Positions 52,261 through 63,818 of a stretch of 64,000 nucleotides of DNA are shown one piece after another (position 1 is the first letter of the stretch; every line of letters begins with the position of its first letter). The stretch is taken from assembly GCA_902729315.2 (NCBI GenBank), contig LR746272.1:6945827-7009826 (forward strand). Direction: 5' to 3'. The DNA is from Spirodela intermedia (Eukaryota > Streptophyta > Magnoliopsida > Alismatales > Araceae). Position numbers and translations under genes: made by a program. The notes beneath the pieces were generated by a model. That model did no database searches. It saw nothing but the letters and a program-made list of their open reading frames with translations, and had not been told where the DNA came from.

Positions 52261-52869
52261 TCAGTGATCCTGGAGTCTGCGTTCATCTTACAGCTCAGCT
52301 CCGTGATTTCTATATATCTTATCATGAATTTAATTATTTATATGACAACCAGTTCAAGGGTTGACGATCCGGTCCAACCTGATCCCCCAAAATTCAACCA
52401 AGTCTAGCACTCATCATCCGACGGTCATCGTCTTCCTCTGCTTTGATCCTTCATACCCGTCTACAGAGTCAATGCTCCTACAGTGAGAGGCGATAATACT
52501 TCCTTCTTTACGTCATCTCAGGATAGTTAGTCGTCAGGGATCTTCCTGGGCTTCTTGTAGCGTTGGCTGTTGACTTCTCGGCTGTTTCCCGCGGCCTCTC
52601 CACCTTCGAGGAAAGCTCCCTTTCTGCTACCCGCTCGATAAAGAAACGTTGCGGCCTGGATTTGGATTTGGTGAGGATTTAGGGCATGCCATCGCCGAGA
52701 CCTGCCGTGTGGGAAACAACGCAATCGAAACCCCCCCCCTCAGCCGTGATCTCCCCCCGCCGAGTCAATAATGGTGAGACAACTTGGATTAGAGAGCTCC
52801 TGAACTCCAAGCCACATCCCCAGTGAGTAGAGTATTACGCCGAGGGAAAGGGACGGAGAGCGGGGTCGT

Positions 52870-53800
52870 ATGGCTACCACCAGCATTCCTGCGACGAATT
52901 CTTCCCCGGGATCCACCCCCACCGCCGCCGTCGGCGTGGCAGAAATCACGGCGACCGGCGTCCCGGCGATGACGCAAGGCCATGTGCATGTGTCCCCTGC
53001 GTTCCAGCACCCGTTCGTGACGCCTTCCCCCTTCTACAATAATTCCATCCCCTCGACGGGATGGAGTTCGAAGCCGGTGTTCCTCCGCCACGCAAACCTC
53101 ATCCTGCGGTGCCTCGGCTTCGTCTTCTCCTTCGCCGCCATCCTCGCCGTCATCGCCCCCAAAGATGACTCCAGTAGACCCAAATTTACGAAAACCCCGG
53201 AATTCAGGTGAGGACATTGGTATTATTTTCATCCCTGTGTATGCGATTACTAGTTATTATTTAATCCTGATTTCTCCAGCGTATTTGGATTTTCAGGTAG
53301 GAATTTTCAGCTGGCATTTTGTTTCGTTCATCCCAATCAAATTCACCTGATGAAAACTCAATACCCAAGAGCAATATTATCATAATATTAGCATGATTAT
53401 GAGTTCCAAACTTTAATATTATCAGATTCTACAATCATAGTAATTCAGTCCTGGCTAACTTGAAATCTGGTTCTCTCATCTTATTATTTTTTTTTATCAA
53501 TTTTATTTGTTTCAAGCTAATAAAATTAAAGTCCTCCACTTACATATGAATAGATTATTTCTCCCCACTTCAAGATTAACCTGATGTAGATATCCATTTC
53601 ATGCTCAGGTACTGGCTAAGTGTAAATTCTATATCTTCACTTTATTCAGCGATACAATTGTTCAAATGTATCTGGGACATATCCTTCAAGAGCACTTTTA
53701 TCTCAGATGTGGCGTATGATTACATCACTTTCAGCCTTGATCAGGTATAATCATGCTATTATACTGTTCTTAATCTGACTGAAACCCATAAACACACGTC

Positions 53801-53836
<36 letters not shown>

Positions 53837-54061
53837 TTTTGAAAGCTAATCTAGGAAATCTTTTTTGTGTTACAGATGGTGACTTACCTTCTATTATCCT
53901 CAACATCAGTTTCTATACTCGCCACAGTGGAGAAAATCGACTCAGGGAACTATAGGAATACTGTTGCTTTGGCCATATGTATGTCATTCATCGCCTTCGC
54001 TGTGACCACCATCTGTTCTCTGATGTCTGGTTACAAGCTATGTAAGAGAATAAGTTGGTGA
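52870..54061 (+). CDS. CASP-like (CASPL, DUF588) four-pass membrane protein
   Basis: Exons 52870-53207, 53609-53744 and 53876-54061 sum to 660 bases, giving 219 aa. Borders are GT-AG; junctions are phase 2 and phase 0. Residues 1 to about 70 are Ser/Thr/Pro-rich and probably cytosolic. TM1 is around 76-97 (LILRCLGFVFSFAAILAVIA), TM2 around 113-135 after FRYWLSVNSISSLYSAIQLF, TM3 around 155-175 (MVTYLLLSSTSVSILATV), and TM4 around 185-208 (ALAICMSFIAFAVTTICSLM). Exon positions and the EFRYWLSVN..LYS, ..DQ.. TYLLLSS pattern match CASP-like proteins, probably subfamily 4. Casparian-strip CASPs form membrane scaffolds; CASPL roles are less defined. Intron 2 holds a (TG)n run at about 53805-53834. 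A long 3' UTR may follow. Confidence 0.85.
53805..53834. repeat. (TG)n microsatellite in intron 2 of the CASP-like gene
   Basis: About 15 TG units, roughly 40 bases upstream of the AG acceptor of exon 3. Length changes here could affect acceptor recognition, as TG tracts next to acceptors do in some genes. Confidence 0.9.
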
Positions 54062-57000
54062 CCTCTCATTTGTATCATTAGTCCTGTGTGAATCGTTTCT
54101 GAAATGAGAAAGGTGGCTCATCTGTACATGACTGATGCGCAGGCCACTAACCATTTGCTCCTCTTGTCTCTGCGGTAACTGGAACGGGGATAATGAATGC
54201 ATACTCGCATGGATGCCCGTAGGACAGATCCGCCAAAAGCAAGCTAAAGCTACCCTAGACAATGTGCTTCGCCCTCGCCGCGAACAGCGTGTGCGTTCAC
54301 ATTTAGAGGGCATAGCTCGATTCGTCCTCAGTGATCGTCTGCGGAAGACTCCTTCGCAAGCGCTGAGGCTGTGGCGGGCGGAGGACGCCGAAGACGCCGC
54401 GAATCTCGTCCTCCGCTACTGCGGATCGTCCCCTGGCTTGGTTCTCGCTGCTGACGGTGGTCAAGGTGTCGAGGGTTCAGAAGGAGCGGAGGAAGAAGAG
54501 CGCGGGCAAGGGGTGGTGCGGGAGCCGGCATCGCCGGTCAGCTTTATGCACTGCACGTTATGAGCCCCTGCTTGGTGCCGAGCATGTCGGCCGGGGGGTA
54601 CGCGTGCAGCTCCCGAACGTGACATGGTGGAATTTCGGCTAGTAAATGAAAAGTGGTGCCTTATGAGATGCGAAAGGCTTGGTGATTATGTTCTGAGGGT
54701 TTGATGGAATTTTTATGATTATGTTCATCTCTAGTAGTAAGTACCCTAATCTTATTTTCTAATTACACCCTTTATTCTATAAAGAATCGGAAGATCGCGC
54801 TTAAAATGTTTCTGATGATTGTCTTAGATGGGCATCTCCACTGTTGAAGTGATACATCTCTATTGCATGAGGAATGTTGAACACAAATTTCATGTCTACT
54901 TCTTTCGATGTGTGTGATGCACTATGTATATTAGGAACTTTATTTTTTCAGGTAATTGGCTTATTAGTGTATTCAGCCAGCCCTTTTGGATCCATCAAAT
55001 TGATATCTTCCAGAATTATTATGTTACGGCCAAAATTGTTGGGCCCATTACTAGGCCCACTACCTTGTTAAATTGATGCAAGGAATATCGTATATTGTGG
55101 TCTGATAGGATTTGTCAAAATGGGATGCAGGAAGTTATTGAGGTGGTTGAAGAATGCAGTCACCAAGAACACTACCTATTTTCTGATTCTTAGTTCCTAA
55201 TTGGCTAGACTAATTCTTTTCTATTTTCAATGTCATAATGCTCCCCCATTTTGCTATAAATGTTGAAAAATATGACCATATGGTCAGGATGTAATTTATT
55301 GTCCTTCTAGTGCACCTTATATATATATATATATGGTTGCAGCTCCCACATACTTAATTATACTGTGCAAGATTCCATTAGACTTTCAGCTAAACTTTTT
55401 TCTACATCGCGAAAGAGGAAAGACTGTTGGGGATAATTTTCCTTATCAAGAAGTGTGTAGATGTTTCCATCAAATTGTTTGGTATGATGAATCATAGATA
55501 TAGGTGGACTGGCTTACATGATGAAGCTAAAGTATTTTCTAATATAATTAATACTAAATTAGTTTTTATTCATATCTTTCAAAAGCATAGGGCCTACAAC
55601 ATTTCAAAACATTGTAGGATTGAATTTGAGCGTGATATGATTTTTGGCTTTTCTTGATCTTACTCATCTTGGTAGCCCATCCTTTAAGCTTCTAGATAAC
55701 TTGGCCCACTTGCGTTAGGTCACTTGGGTCAAAGATAATTTGCCCTTTTCTTTTTTACAAGAGATGCAGTACATCACTTTAGGATTTCAAACTTTATCGA
55801 AAATTCACTGAACCTCATTTTCGACAAGCATGATGTAAAACAGCATCAATAGAAGCCCAAAATTGATGGTATTAACATTCTGGAAATGTGAAAAGTAGAG
55901 TGGATATGAAAGAGGCCCAAAACTAGCTTAGGCTTGCATAGAGTACAAAAATATTATGTTTTGAACTAGTCTTAATTTTTCGTAACTTTTTTCAAAGGTG
56001 TTTTGATATTTTTTGTAAATAATTTTATTTTTAGGAGTGTCCCAATAGAATTTTGGCATATTTAAAGATTACCCATTGTAACCTCCTACTATGAGTATGT
56101 ATAATTTTTTCATTAACATTTTCTCTCTCTATGCTTGTGGATTGAAACATCCCCTTGTGGATTCAAGGAAATATTTGATCCTTGTTGATTCAAAGATTAA
56201 GAAATTATGATTTCTAAAGACAAAAGTTTCAAAGTTTCTAAAATTAGACTCTATCAACTCTTTGAATATCTAAAGACAAAAGTTTCCAAGTTCTATGATT
56301 TAGAACATGATTTTAGCTAGTAAAACATGTAAAAATAATTTTTATTCAAAACAATTTTTATCATATTTTTAATCTTCATCTTCTAATCAACTTATTAGAT
56401 TTCTAAAAGAGGAAAGATGATGATCCATCATAATCATTTCATTTAATAATAATTTTTTTGTGTAAAGTATTTTTTTATGAGCATTCTTAATGTATGAATG
56501 ATGTTTTAATGTAGTAAGAGAAGTGATAGAATCTATTTAATGTACCATTCATCTCTTCAAACTTCTGATCAAGATATTTATGAAAACTGATAAGCCATGT
56601 CCCATAATCATCAACCTCATTAATCTGCACATCTTTTTCTCATGACATTTTTTTTGAGATGAATCTAGAACTAGAAGTCTTGCTCTTACACAACTGAAGT
56701 TGCAAAAATGGCAGGTTTGAACCTATCACAAGATAAAAAGCTAAAGCTTAAGAGCCTGAAAACTATGTCTTGGTCCACAAGACTTAGAATCTTTAATCAC
56801 TAAATTTACAAGAACCGATTGTATGTGATTCTTGAATGTACAAAAATCTGTATTTAGTCTGTTGAATCCACAAGAGAAAAAAAATCAAGTCCACAATTAA
56901 AGAGACACTCAAATAGATAAAATCTTTACTATTCAAGATGTAAAAGTGATGCATGTCAACAACTCAAAAGATGATGTTCTCATATGTACTTAAATGCACC

Positions 57001-57200
57001 TCAAAGGATATCTAGTCATCTTGACATGCACTTTTTACATACCTATCCATAGCACTAAAATGATGCAGTGTGAAAATCGATCGGATTTTTCTGGTTTGAT
57101 TTTTTTTTCTTGAAAATGAAATCGAAAACTGGTTCTTCTCTTCTTCATGCTATGACTTTAAAGGAAAAGGATGGAAAGTAAGGCATCCCGGGTAAAATAT
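54062..57200. other. 3' flank of the CASP-like gene and intergenic DNA
   Basis: A GC-rich patch at 54240-54640 has open frames on both strands (for example + 54135-54563) but no splice or family evidence; it may be 3' UTR or a relic of another gene. From 54700 on the DNA is AT-rich, with a TA run at about 55319-55334. Degenerate 'tccacaag' phrases at 56150-56900 resemble the LTR-like sequence at 63.2-63.5 kb. Confidence 0.5.
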
Positions 57201-57414
57201 CCTTTTGACAGTAAGGGAGACTAATTGGCTTCCGTTGTCATCCGGGGGTCATCTCCGTCGTCTCATGGGGCGGGGAAATGCGAGCAGATCTGCCATCCTC
57301 CCTTCCGCTGCCTCGTCTTCCCGCGCCTGAAAAAAACAACTGTGACACCCCTCGCGTTGGCCACCCCCCGACAGCGACCGTCAGGGATGAGCGGCGGAAT
57401 CCCTGACTGAGACA

Positions 57415-57772
57415 ATGAGCATTAAGGGAATGGCAGTTGAGGCGCCACGGTCTGTGAGGTGGGGATACTTTCGAATAATCACGGGCACCATTCTCGGAGG
57501 CGTTCTGGGCTTCTATGTTATGCACAGAGTCGAGACGGCGTACAAGGCAAGGGGAGGGTGTTTTCTTTCTTAATTTTTTCACTATTCCTCATGTTTTTGT
57601 CATTTAGGATTCTCTGCATATACGCCTCGACGTGGTCGTGTTTCTCTGATTTCCTTTTTGGATTCCATGATCCTTGCTGTTACAGGAGAAGATGAAAGAG
57701 AGACTGGCCATATACGAGAAGGAGATGTTGTTGAAAAAGCAGAGGGAGGATGGCAACAAGCAGGAGTCGTAA
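57415..57772 (+). CDS. 72-aa single-pass membrane protein with GC-AG intron, family not recognised
   Basis: Exon 1 at 57415-57546 (44 codons) encodes MSIKGMAVEAPRSVRWGYFR followed by a glycine-rich membrane segment IITGTILGGVLGFYVM and HRVETAYK. Exon 2 at 57686-57772 encodes the charged helix EKMKERLAIYEKEMLLKKQR then EDGNKQES and a stop. The join is phase 0. The donor is AAG/GCAAGG, the known consensus of GC-AG introns; the acceptor is TTACAG. The nearest GT (57555) would put a stop right after the junction, and reading through gives a stop within about 10 codons. The layout (short basic N-terminus, one TM, coiled charged tail) is typical of small mitochondrial inner-membrane subunits or assembly factors, but this is only inference. 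The GC-rich 57225-57410 is probably 5' UTR with a small upstream frame. Confidence 0.7.
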
Positions 57773-59985
57773 CAGGCGCTTTAGCTCTCGCCACCCTCCT
57801 ACTCAACTCAAAGAACTCTCTCTCCTCCCTCCAAACTCCCGCTACAAATAAAAAAATAACAAAAAAGGGACGCAAACAAGACAATAAAGTACTTTGAAGT
57901 TATCTCCCTTTTGCTTTCTTTTTTTGTTTTTTGTTTCTGGTAGGCTTTAGTTGTGGGTGGTGAAGGATGTTGCTACGATTTCAAGACCCTGTGAAGCTCA
58001 AACAAGTAAGGTGAGGTGCTATCCAGATTCAATCCATTGGCGTCATCTTCAGTTTGGATTACAAATACGTACAGTTCATCTCTTTTGAACATGTTTTCCC
58101 CCCGCTTTGTATACTCTCCAGGTATATGGTAACAATGGATGCCAAATTCAGATACCTCGTAGATTTAGTTTACTCTGAGGAATAAATGAATTTACTTCTA
58201 CTCTGATGATCATTCTCCGAAATTCTTGTTGGATGGGCATAGATGCTTTTTGGCCTTCAATTGATTATTTTATTTTAATGATTCTCTTTTAAAGTTTTAT
58301 TATCACGTTTTTCTTGAAAGTTGGTTGTATTCTGTGTTGTCCTTTTATTAGCCATGAGCTTGAAGCTCTCTGCTTTAATCCTCAGTTGTTTCCACTCAGT
58401 GCTTTCAAACGTGGAGGGCCAAAATAGTGCTGAATGTTGAACATTTATTTACCATCTCCTAGCCCAGCGAATAAACCATATCGACCAACCAGCATGAATC
58501 ATGTTGTTGTTGACTCTGTCATTACTTGGTTGGTTGAATATTTCTCCTCTATTTATTATTTTTGAGAGCATATTTCGCCACAGTTCATTTTTCTTCTTTC
58601 TATTATCTTTTAATATTATAGGACTTGGATACTTGATATTCGTTCCCTTGGACAACTTCATGTGGTACACAGCATAGTTGGCATGTGGAAATTTTTCCAA
58701 GAGGGAAGTGTGACACACCACATGACATAAAGATCACAGAGTTGCAACCCTTGTTGGTATTAAAGGGGAAGAAGGACCCAATGTTTGATCTTATATGTCC
58801 CAACTATTTATCTTATCCCTATGACAGAAATTGTGGCCTTCTTTTTTTAGTGTGTATCTTTACTTTAAGTTCTCTTTCTGTTGTATATTCTCAGGATTAT
58901 TTCCCCATGGTTTTAGAAAAGGAGCTGTAAGAATAATGTGTCGCCCAATTTGATTGTGATAAAATTCTTTAGAGCTCAATATGTACCATGATACGTCTTG
59001 AGATTTAAGCAAGGTAATAAAGGTTTTCCTAGTGACAAATAGGGAAAAATGAAGGTAATATGATGAGTACTTTAAAACCAAAGATAGAGGGTAATATATG
59101 TAGAAAATAACCTGTTATGAATTTAAAAATATGAACCAGAATAGAAGGATGGACCTTTGTGAATAATAGAAAATAATAAATGGAAGAGTCAACTCTTATA
59201 TTGAGCTGTACAAGAAACATCAAGATGTGTAGACAATGGTTAGCCTAAAGTGCACTCATCTGGAAAAAAGAGAGGCTTTTTCACAAGATTTTACCCGCGT
59301 GAAAACACAATTCTTTTCAAAATAGAAGAAAGTATGAGGTGGACCTTTGCCAAAAATAACATCTTTACCCTAGAGTCGACTCTTAGTCCCTTGTGTATAG
59401 GAGGGTTGATGTAATGTGCCATAAGTTAGATATGTCAAACCTATACTTTTGTAGTTTACCCTTGTTTTGCATTGGCTATTTTGTCTAAAGTGAAGTTACC
59501 TTGAAAGTTACAAGTTTAGTTGTTTTCTAATTGTTGAAGGAGTAATCCTTTTCAACAGCCTGTAAAAGATCTCTACTTACACAAATATTGAGAAAGCAAG
59601 GGAGATCCTTAGGTTTAATCTGATCAATATTGTTATCCCAAGAAACATAAGTCTAGGTGAGAGCTCTGATACTGTCGCACACCTTCTTTTGTAAAAAATA
59701 GTAGCAATCTTATATTTCATTTATCAGTATTTCTCCAAATTTTTCATTAAGTAAGGTTTGAGACAGGTTTGATAGATATTAAGAGAAAGCCAAATTGGTT
59801 GTACAATATTTGGTTGGTATCTTTGGGGGTTTAGTCTGACACAGCAGAAAATGACAAGATGACGATTTGATAGATTTGGAGTTGCGGAGAGGCTAGATTT
59901 GAGCCCTGAATCTTCAAAATACAAGTCTGGAGGTGCAGAAGAACGAAAGTAGAATTTTGAATCCATAAGCCATGATTTTCTTCAA
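57773..59985. other. 3' UTR, then AT-rich DNA, probably retroelement remains
   Basis: The first few hundred bases are probably the 3' UTR of the 72-aa gene. Beyond about 58400 only short frames occur. The part next to 59990 would be the 5' internal region of the minus-strand LTR element whose primer site lies at 59992-60003, but no gag or pol motif was recognised. Confidence 0.4.
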
Positions 59986-59991
59986 TCATCG

Positions 59992-60540
59992 CTTTGATAC
60001 CACTTGACACATCCTGAGTTATGTAGGGTTAAAATCTTGTTCTTGAATTCAAAGAAACGAGATTTCGTTGAAGATTTCTCGTCTTGAATTGACAGAATGA
60101 AGAAACTTCGACCCTTGAAACCAAAAGGGTTTGATCTTGAGTACACAAGATCAAATAGGTTCCTCTAAATCCACAAAAGAGGTGCCATAATCCACCGGTA
60201 GAGTAAAAGAATCTTAGAAAAGGGAAAAATTTCGTAGAATTGATTGCATGTCTCTAGGACTACAAGAGGGCCTTTAAATAGGCCGAAATCTTTTATAATG
60301 TCCCTATAAATGGGGCGTTCTATTAGAACATTCCTAAGAAAAATGGATGTTCTTTCAGAACGCTCTTAAAGAAAAGGGGGTTAGAACATTCCTAAGGAAA
60401 AGGGGTTCTGTTATTGGGCCATTCAAACAAATCTAAATCTTATCTTCTAGAAAGTAGGTAACGAAAATAAAAAGTAGGAAAACTACATAAGGACGTGTTT
60501 TATTGTGGGCCAACTCATGCCATCAGTCCAGTATTCTGGC
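59992..60540 (-). mobile_element. LTR with adjacent tRNA-iMet-type primer site of a minus-strand retrotransposon
   Basis: Plus-strand GCTTTGATACCA at 59992-60003 is the reverse complement of TGGTATCAAAGC, one base from the common plant primer site TGGTATCAGAGC. TGACACATCC starts two bases later and would be the inner end of an LTR running to about 60540. The LTR body has the phrases 'ctctaaatccacaaaagagg' and 'ggcctttaaataggcc', which resemble those at 63.3-63.55 kb. The outer end is approximate, and the internal region to the left is unrecognisable. Confidence 0.5.
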
Positions 60541-60831
60541 TTTCTGGGCTTCTAGTCCACCTGAATTGGGCCGTAGATCGGCTTATAGTCTCTAGGTAAG
60601 TAAATTTCTGGCACATTTGGGACGTCTAAATATGGACCGAAAGTGATTTGGGCTTTTTGAGGGCTTCCGATCATTCTAATTCATCTTTGGATCACCCTGG
60701 ATGCCTGGTCTGCTAGTTTTTTGCCACCTGAATCAAAATCTTTTCGTTTCGATTTTGATAGAACTGGACTGCCTACATCATAATCCAGATCCAAGTTTGT
60801 CACTGTTAGCTTCCCAGATCTACTTGCAGGT

Positions 60832-61200
60832 GTGTTTACCAAGTCTCTAAATGGTCATAGGGTACAATTTCTATGTAACCAGCTAGGTGCATATATCATA
60901 TACGCTCCAGCTAAGTTTGTTGAATATTGTTGGCCCATCCAGGGAATGACCAGATCAGCCCATATGAGTATGGAACCTATCGGCCCATATAGGTCCCTTG
61001 AGACTCTGGTATAAATACCAGAGTCTCTCAATTAGGGTTTGGTCGAGTCCTCTCTCTCTCTCTCTCTCCCTCTCTCTCCGGGTACTCTCTGTTTCTATCA
61101 GTCACCAAGGCAAAAGTTCACACAGAAATTCTCGACTGTGATTTCTTATCGCAAATCCAGTCAGAGATCAGTTTTAGGGTTCTTTGTCATCATATGCTGG
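60832..61200 (+). mobile_element. Ty1/copia 3' end (RNase H tail) with LTR
   Basis: Bases 60832-60895 encode VFTKSLNGHRVQFLCNQLGA then YIIYAPA, the typical C-terminus of a copia polyprotein (DVFTK.L.G.R...LC..LG..). An LTR apparently begins at about 60918 (TGTTGAATATTGTTGGCCCA) and includes a TATA box inside a palindrome at 61000-61027 and a CT tract at about 61051-61077. The right end is placed near 61200 by guess. The rest of the element, which should lie to the left, is absent, so this is a truncated insertion next to an unrelated LTR. Confidence 0.6.
61000..61027. promoter_or_regulatory. Palindromic TATA element in the copia LTR
   Basis: Arms GAGACTCTGGTAT and ATACCAGAGTCTC (13 bases each, perfect) flank AA, giving TATAAATA at the centre. 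A transcript starting about 30 bases downstream would begin near 61040, before a CT tract. Position within the LTR suits the U3 promoter. Confidence 0.6.
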
Positions 61201-63200
61201 CAATAAACACCAGGTCCTTTTATTAAACGAGAGGGTGCTAAATGGTCTTAGATTACTCGTAATTGATGGTTTCATACTAATGCTAGTCAGGTAGGATAAT
61301 ATTTCAAAATTTTCATGGTTACAGCTCAGATTTGGATTCTCTATTGATAATAAAACTTTGCTTATCTCTCATTTGTTGCCTCACAGAAATAATCGTATCT
61401 AAGAATTCGATGCACAGAGCTGTTATAAAACAAAACAGCCGCATGCCATTCCTTGGTCAGCAGAATAGAATCTAGCTAGAGTGTATGGTGATTAATCATA
61501 GAGCTGCCTAATAACTCTGGCTTTATTACTTACTGAGCATTTTGTCCTCGTCAGGAATAACGATTTCATTTAACAAATGCAGTAGCTATTTACTGTATGA
61601 TAGAATATTATAGATTCTGTACCTAGATGTACACAGTCAAGTCTGTGGCATTGGCACTGATGTGTTACAGATTTCTATTATACTGGAGTCAAGTCCTAAC
61701 ATACTGGAGTCATGCAAGGAACTCTGTGAATATCTCTTGCACTTGTCTTTTCTCAATCCCCTAGTTGATTGAGGAAGGATGAGTCAGTATCAATTCTTTT
61801 AGCATCAACTAATAAAACCATTTAGGCTATGCCATCCTTGTTCAAAGCTTCATCCATAAGGAGATATAGTCTGTAGGCTTTGCACTCAGGGATGCATCTT
61901 ACATTGCTCTGCGAAGGACTCGTGCTCAGGAACTGCATGTTAAACTGTTACTTCTTATTGAATGTTGCAGAACACTTATTCAACCGATTTTGCTGAGGGC
62001 TGTACGGAAGCTGTGCTTGCTTTCCCTGTGAATGCCTGATGCATCAGATAATATTTTACTTTTGATGAAACCTTTGATGCAAAAGAAAAATCTGCTTTGA
62101 GAAATGTAAATTTTAATGTAAAAAATAATTTTCTGCTTCAACGTGCTTGAACTAATCTCTCTTCTACTTTTTTTAGAAGGTGGTGAAAAAGCACCCAGTT
62201 TAACTAACGAAATTATTTGAACCCAAAGTAGGAGAGAAATTCCATCTCTAAGCTCCAAATGAAAATCGAAATCAACCCCCACTTATATGCATAAGGTGCC
62301 AAAAGTAAATATGCTGTCCCTATTAACAGCTTCTACCTAGATGGTAGAAAGTCGTCATGTGATCATCTTCTTCACAAAGCTACCCTTTAAGTAGCTTTTG
62401 GTGGAAAGTCTAGGAGTGAAATGAATTCGGAATTTCTTGATCTTATTTCTCTTCCTCAAAATATTCTCAAGTTGGTTGGGAAGATTGCCCTTAGTACTCT
62501 TGTTTGGCATGGAGACGACAAGTTAACTTCTCACCATTTTAAGTAGTCGAGTAATATGGTTGCCATCGATGTTTAGAATTCTGGCGAGTGCTCTCTTGGC
62601 ATAATCAGTAATCCTGCACCTTGCTTGTAAGTTATTGATTGTTACCTTGAATGACCATGAAAGACAGCTTGCTTCAATTTATATAACTTACAGTTGTTAA
62701 CGTTGACACTATTACCTAGTTGCTTCATCAGAACCCTGCCACATGATGTTCATAATCTTGGTTAGGAGACCAGTTATATAGAAGACGTCCAATGACTATT
62801 TTTTTTCATGAGATGCTGCTGGAAGAATACATGCTTGGTGCCACTTTCACACCTGTCCTCACTGTACATTGTCAAGTATTTCACTTAACTTTTCTTGGGG
62901 TCCATATCTTGCTGCTCTCTCTACTTAATCTAAGAGATAGTTACATAGCTAGATCTGAGATATTGTTCCAAATTCCCAGTGGGTGGGATACTAGATGCCA
63001 TGAAACAACACATCCCCCAGATCTCATTCATTTTTGCAATTGGCTGTCGTCTTAGGTAGGGGAATACGCAAGAGGAGCTCAATGGTGGGAGGCTTCTGAT
63101 GGCCCCCTGGTGGGCATAACATACTCCAGAAGGAGTAAAGATAGAGTGACCACCCATAGGCCCAAGGAAGAAAGGGCTGTTAAGTAAATTCCATGGGAAA
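61200..63200. other. Intergenic DNA, nothing recognised
   Basis: Mixed-composition sequence with short frames only. A few phrases (62440-62530) read like a broken polyprotein but could not be assigned to any family. Confidence 0.4.
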
Positions 63201-63599
63201 GCGAGGGGGGGTGACGCAGTGAAAATTGAGGAGGAAATGGCTTGAACGAGTTGTGATCAACTCTAATGTTGTGGGTGTCAAAGACACATCTTGAATCCTT
63301 GAAAAATGTGTTCTAGTGGTTGTCCCTTCGCTTTGAATCCACAAGTTGAAGAAGACAGGTCCCTTGAGTCCACAAGGGAGTGATTTTGAATCCACAAAAT
63401 CAAGAATGGGGCTCCTTGAGTCCACAAGGGGTGCTGGAGTCCACCAGCAAAAGAAGAGAACTTCAAGAGAAGAAACTCACGAAATTGTATTGAAAAAAAG
63501 TAATATGCCTCTGGGGCTATATTGCCTTTAAGTAGGCTAAAGAGTCTTGATTTGGGTGCCAAGATTTGAATTTCAAGTGAAATCTGAATTTGGAAGCAA

Positions 63600-63670
63600 A
63601 TTCGACTTGAAATTTGAATTTTAGATGAAATTTGAATTTCGAATGAAATTTGAATTTTAGATAAAATTCA
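63600..63670. repeat. Degenerate 'gaaatttgaattt' short tandem repeats
   Basis: Several imperfect copies of a 13-24 base A/T-rich motif, reading KFKFH repeats on the minus strand. It lies within the LTR-like region. Confidence 0.7.
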
Positions 63671-63720
63671 AAAAATAATAAAAATAGATACATGGGCCTA
63701 ATTTCGTAATTAGGCCAGTC

Positions 63721-63818
63721 AAGTAAAGTGGGCTTCAAATTTCAATAGTAATGAGCTTCAAGGTGCATCAAGTAAAGTGGGCTTCAAGCTATAATAGTAA
63801 TGGGCTTCAAGGTGCATC
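63721..63818. repeat. 49-bp direct tandem repeat, two units
   Basis: Bases 63721-63769 and 63770-63818 are 49-base units beginning AAGTAAAGTGGGCTTCAA and ending GGTGCATC, differing at about five positions. A degraded third unit may follow (63819-63850, containing GGCTTC twice). Confidence 0.9.

Noticed and set aside
54135-54642. GC-rich frames on both strands after the CASP-like gene
   Set aside because: No family recognised, no splice context, frames disagree; kept only as a note in the intergenic entry.
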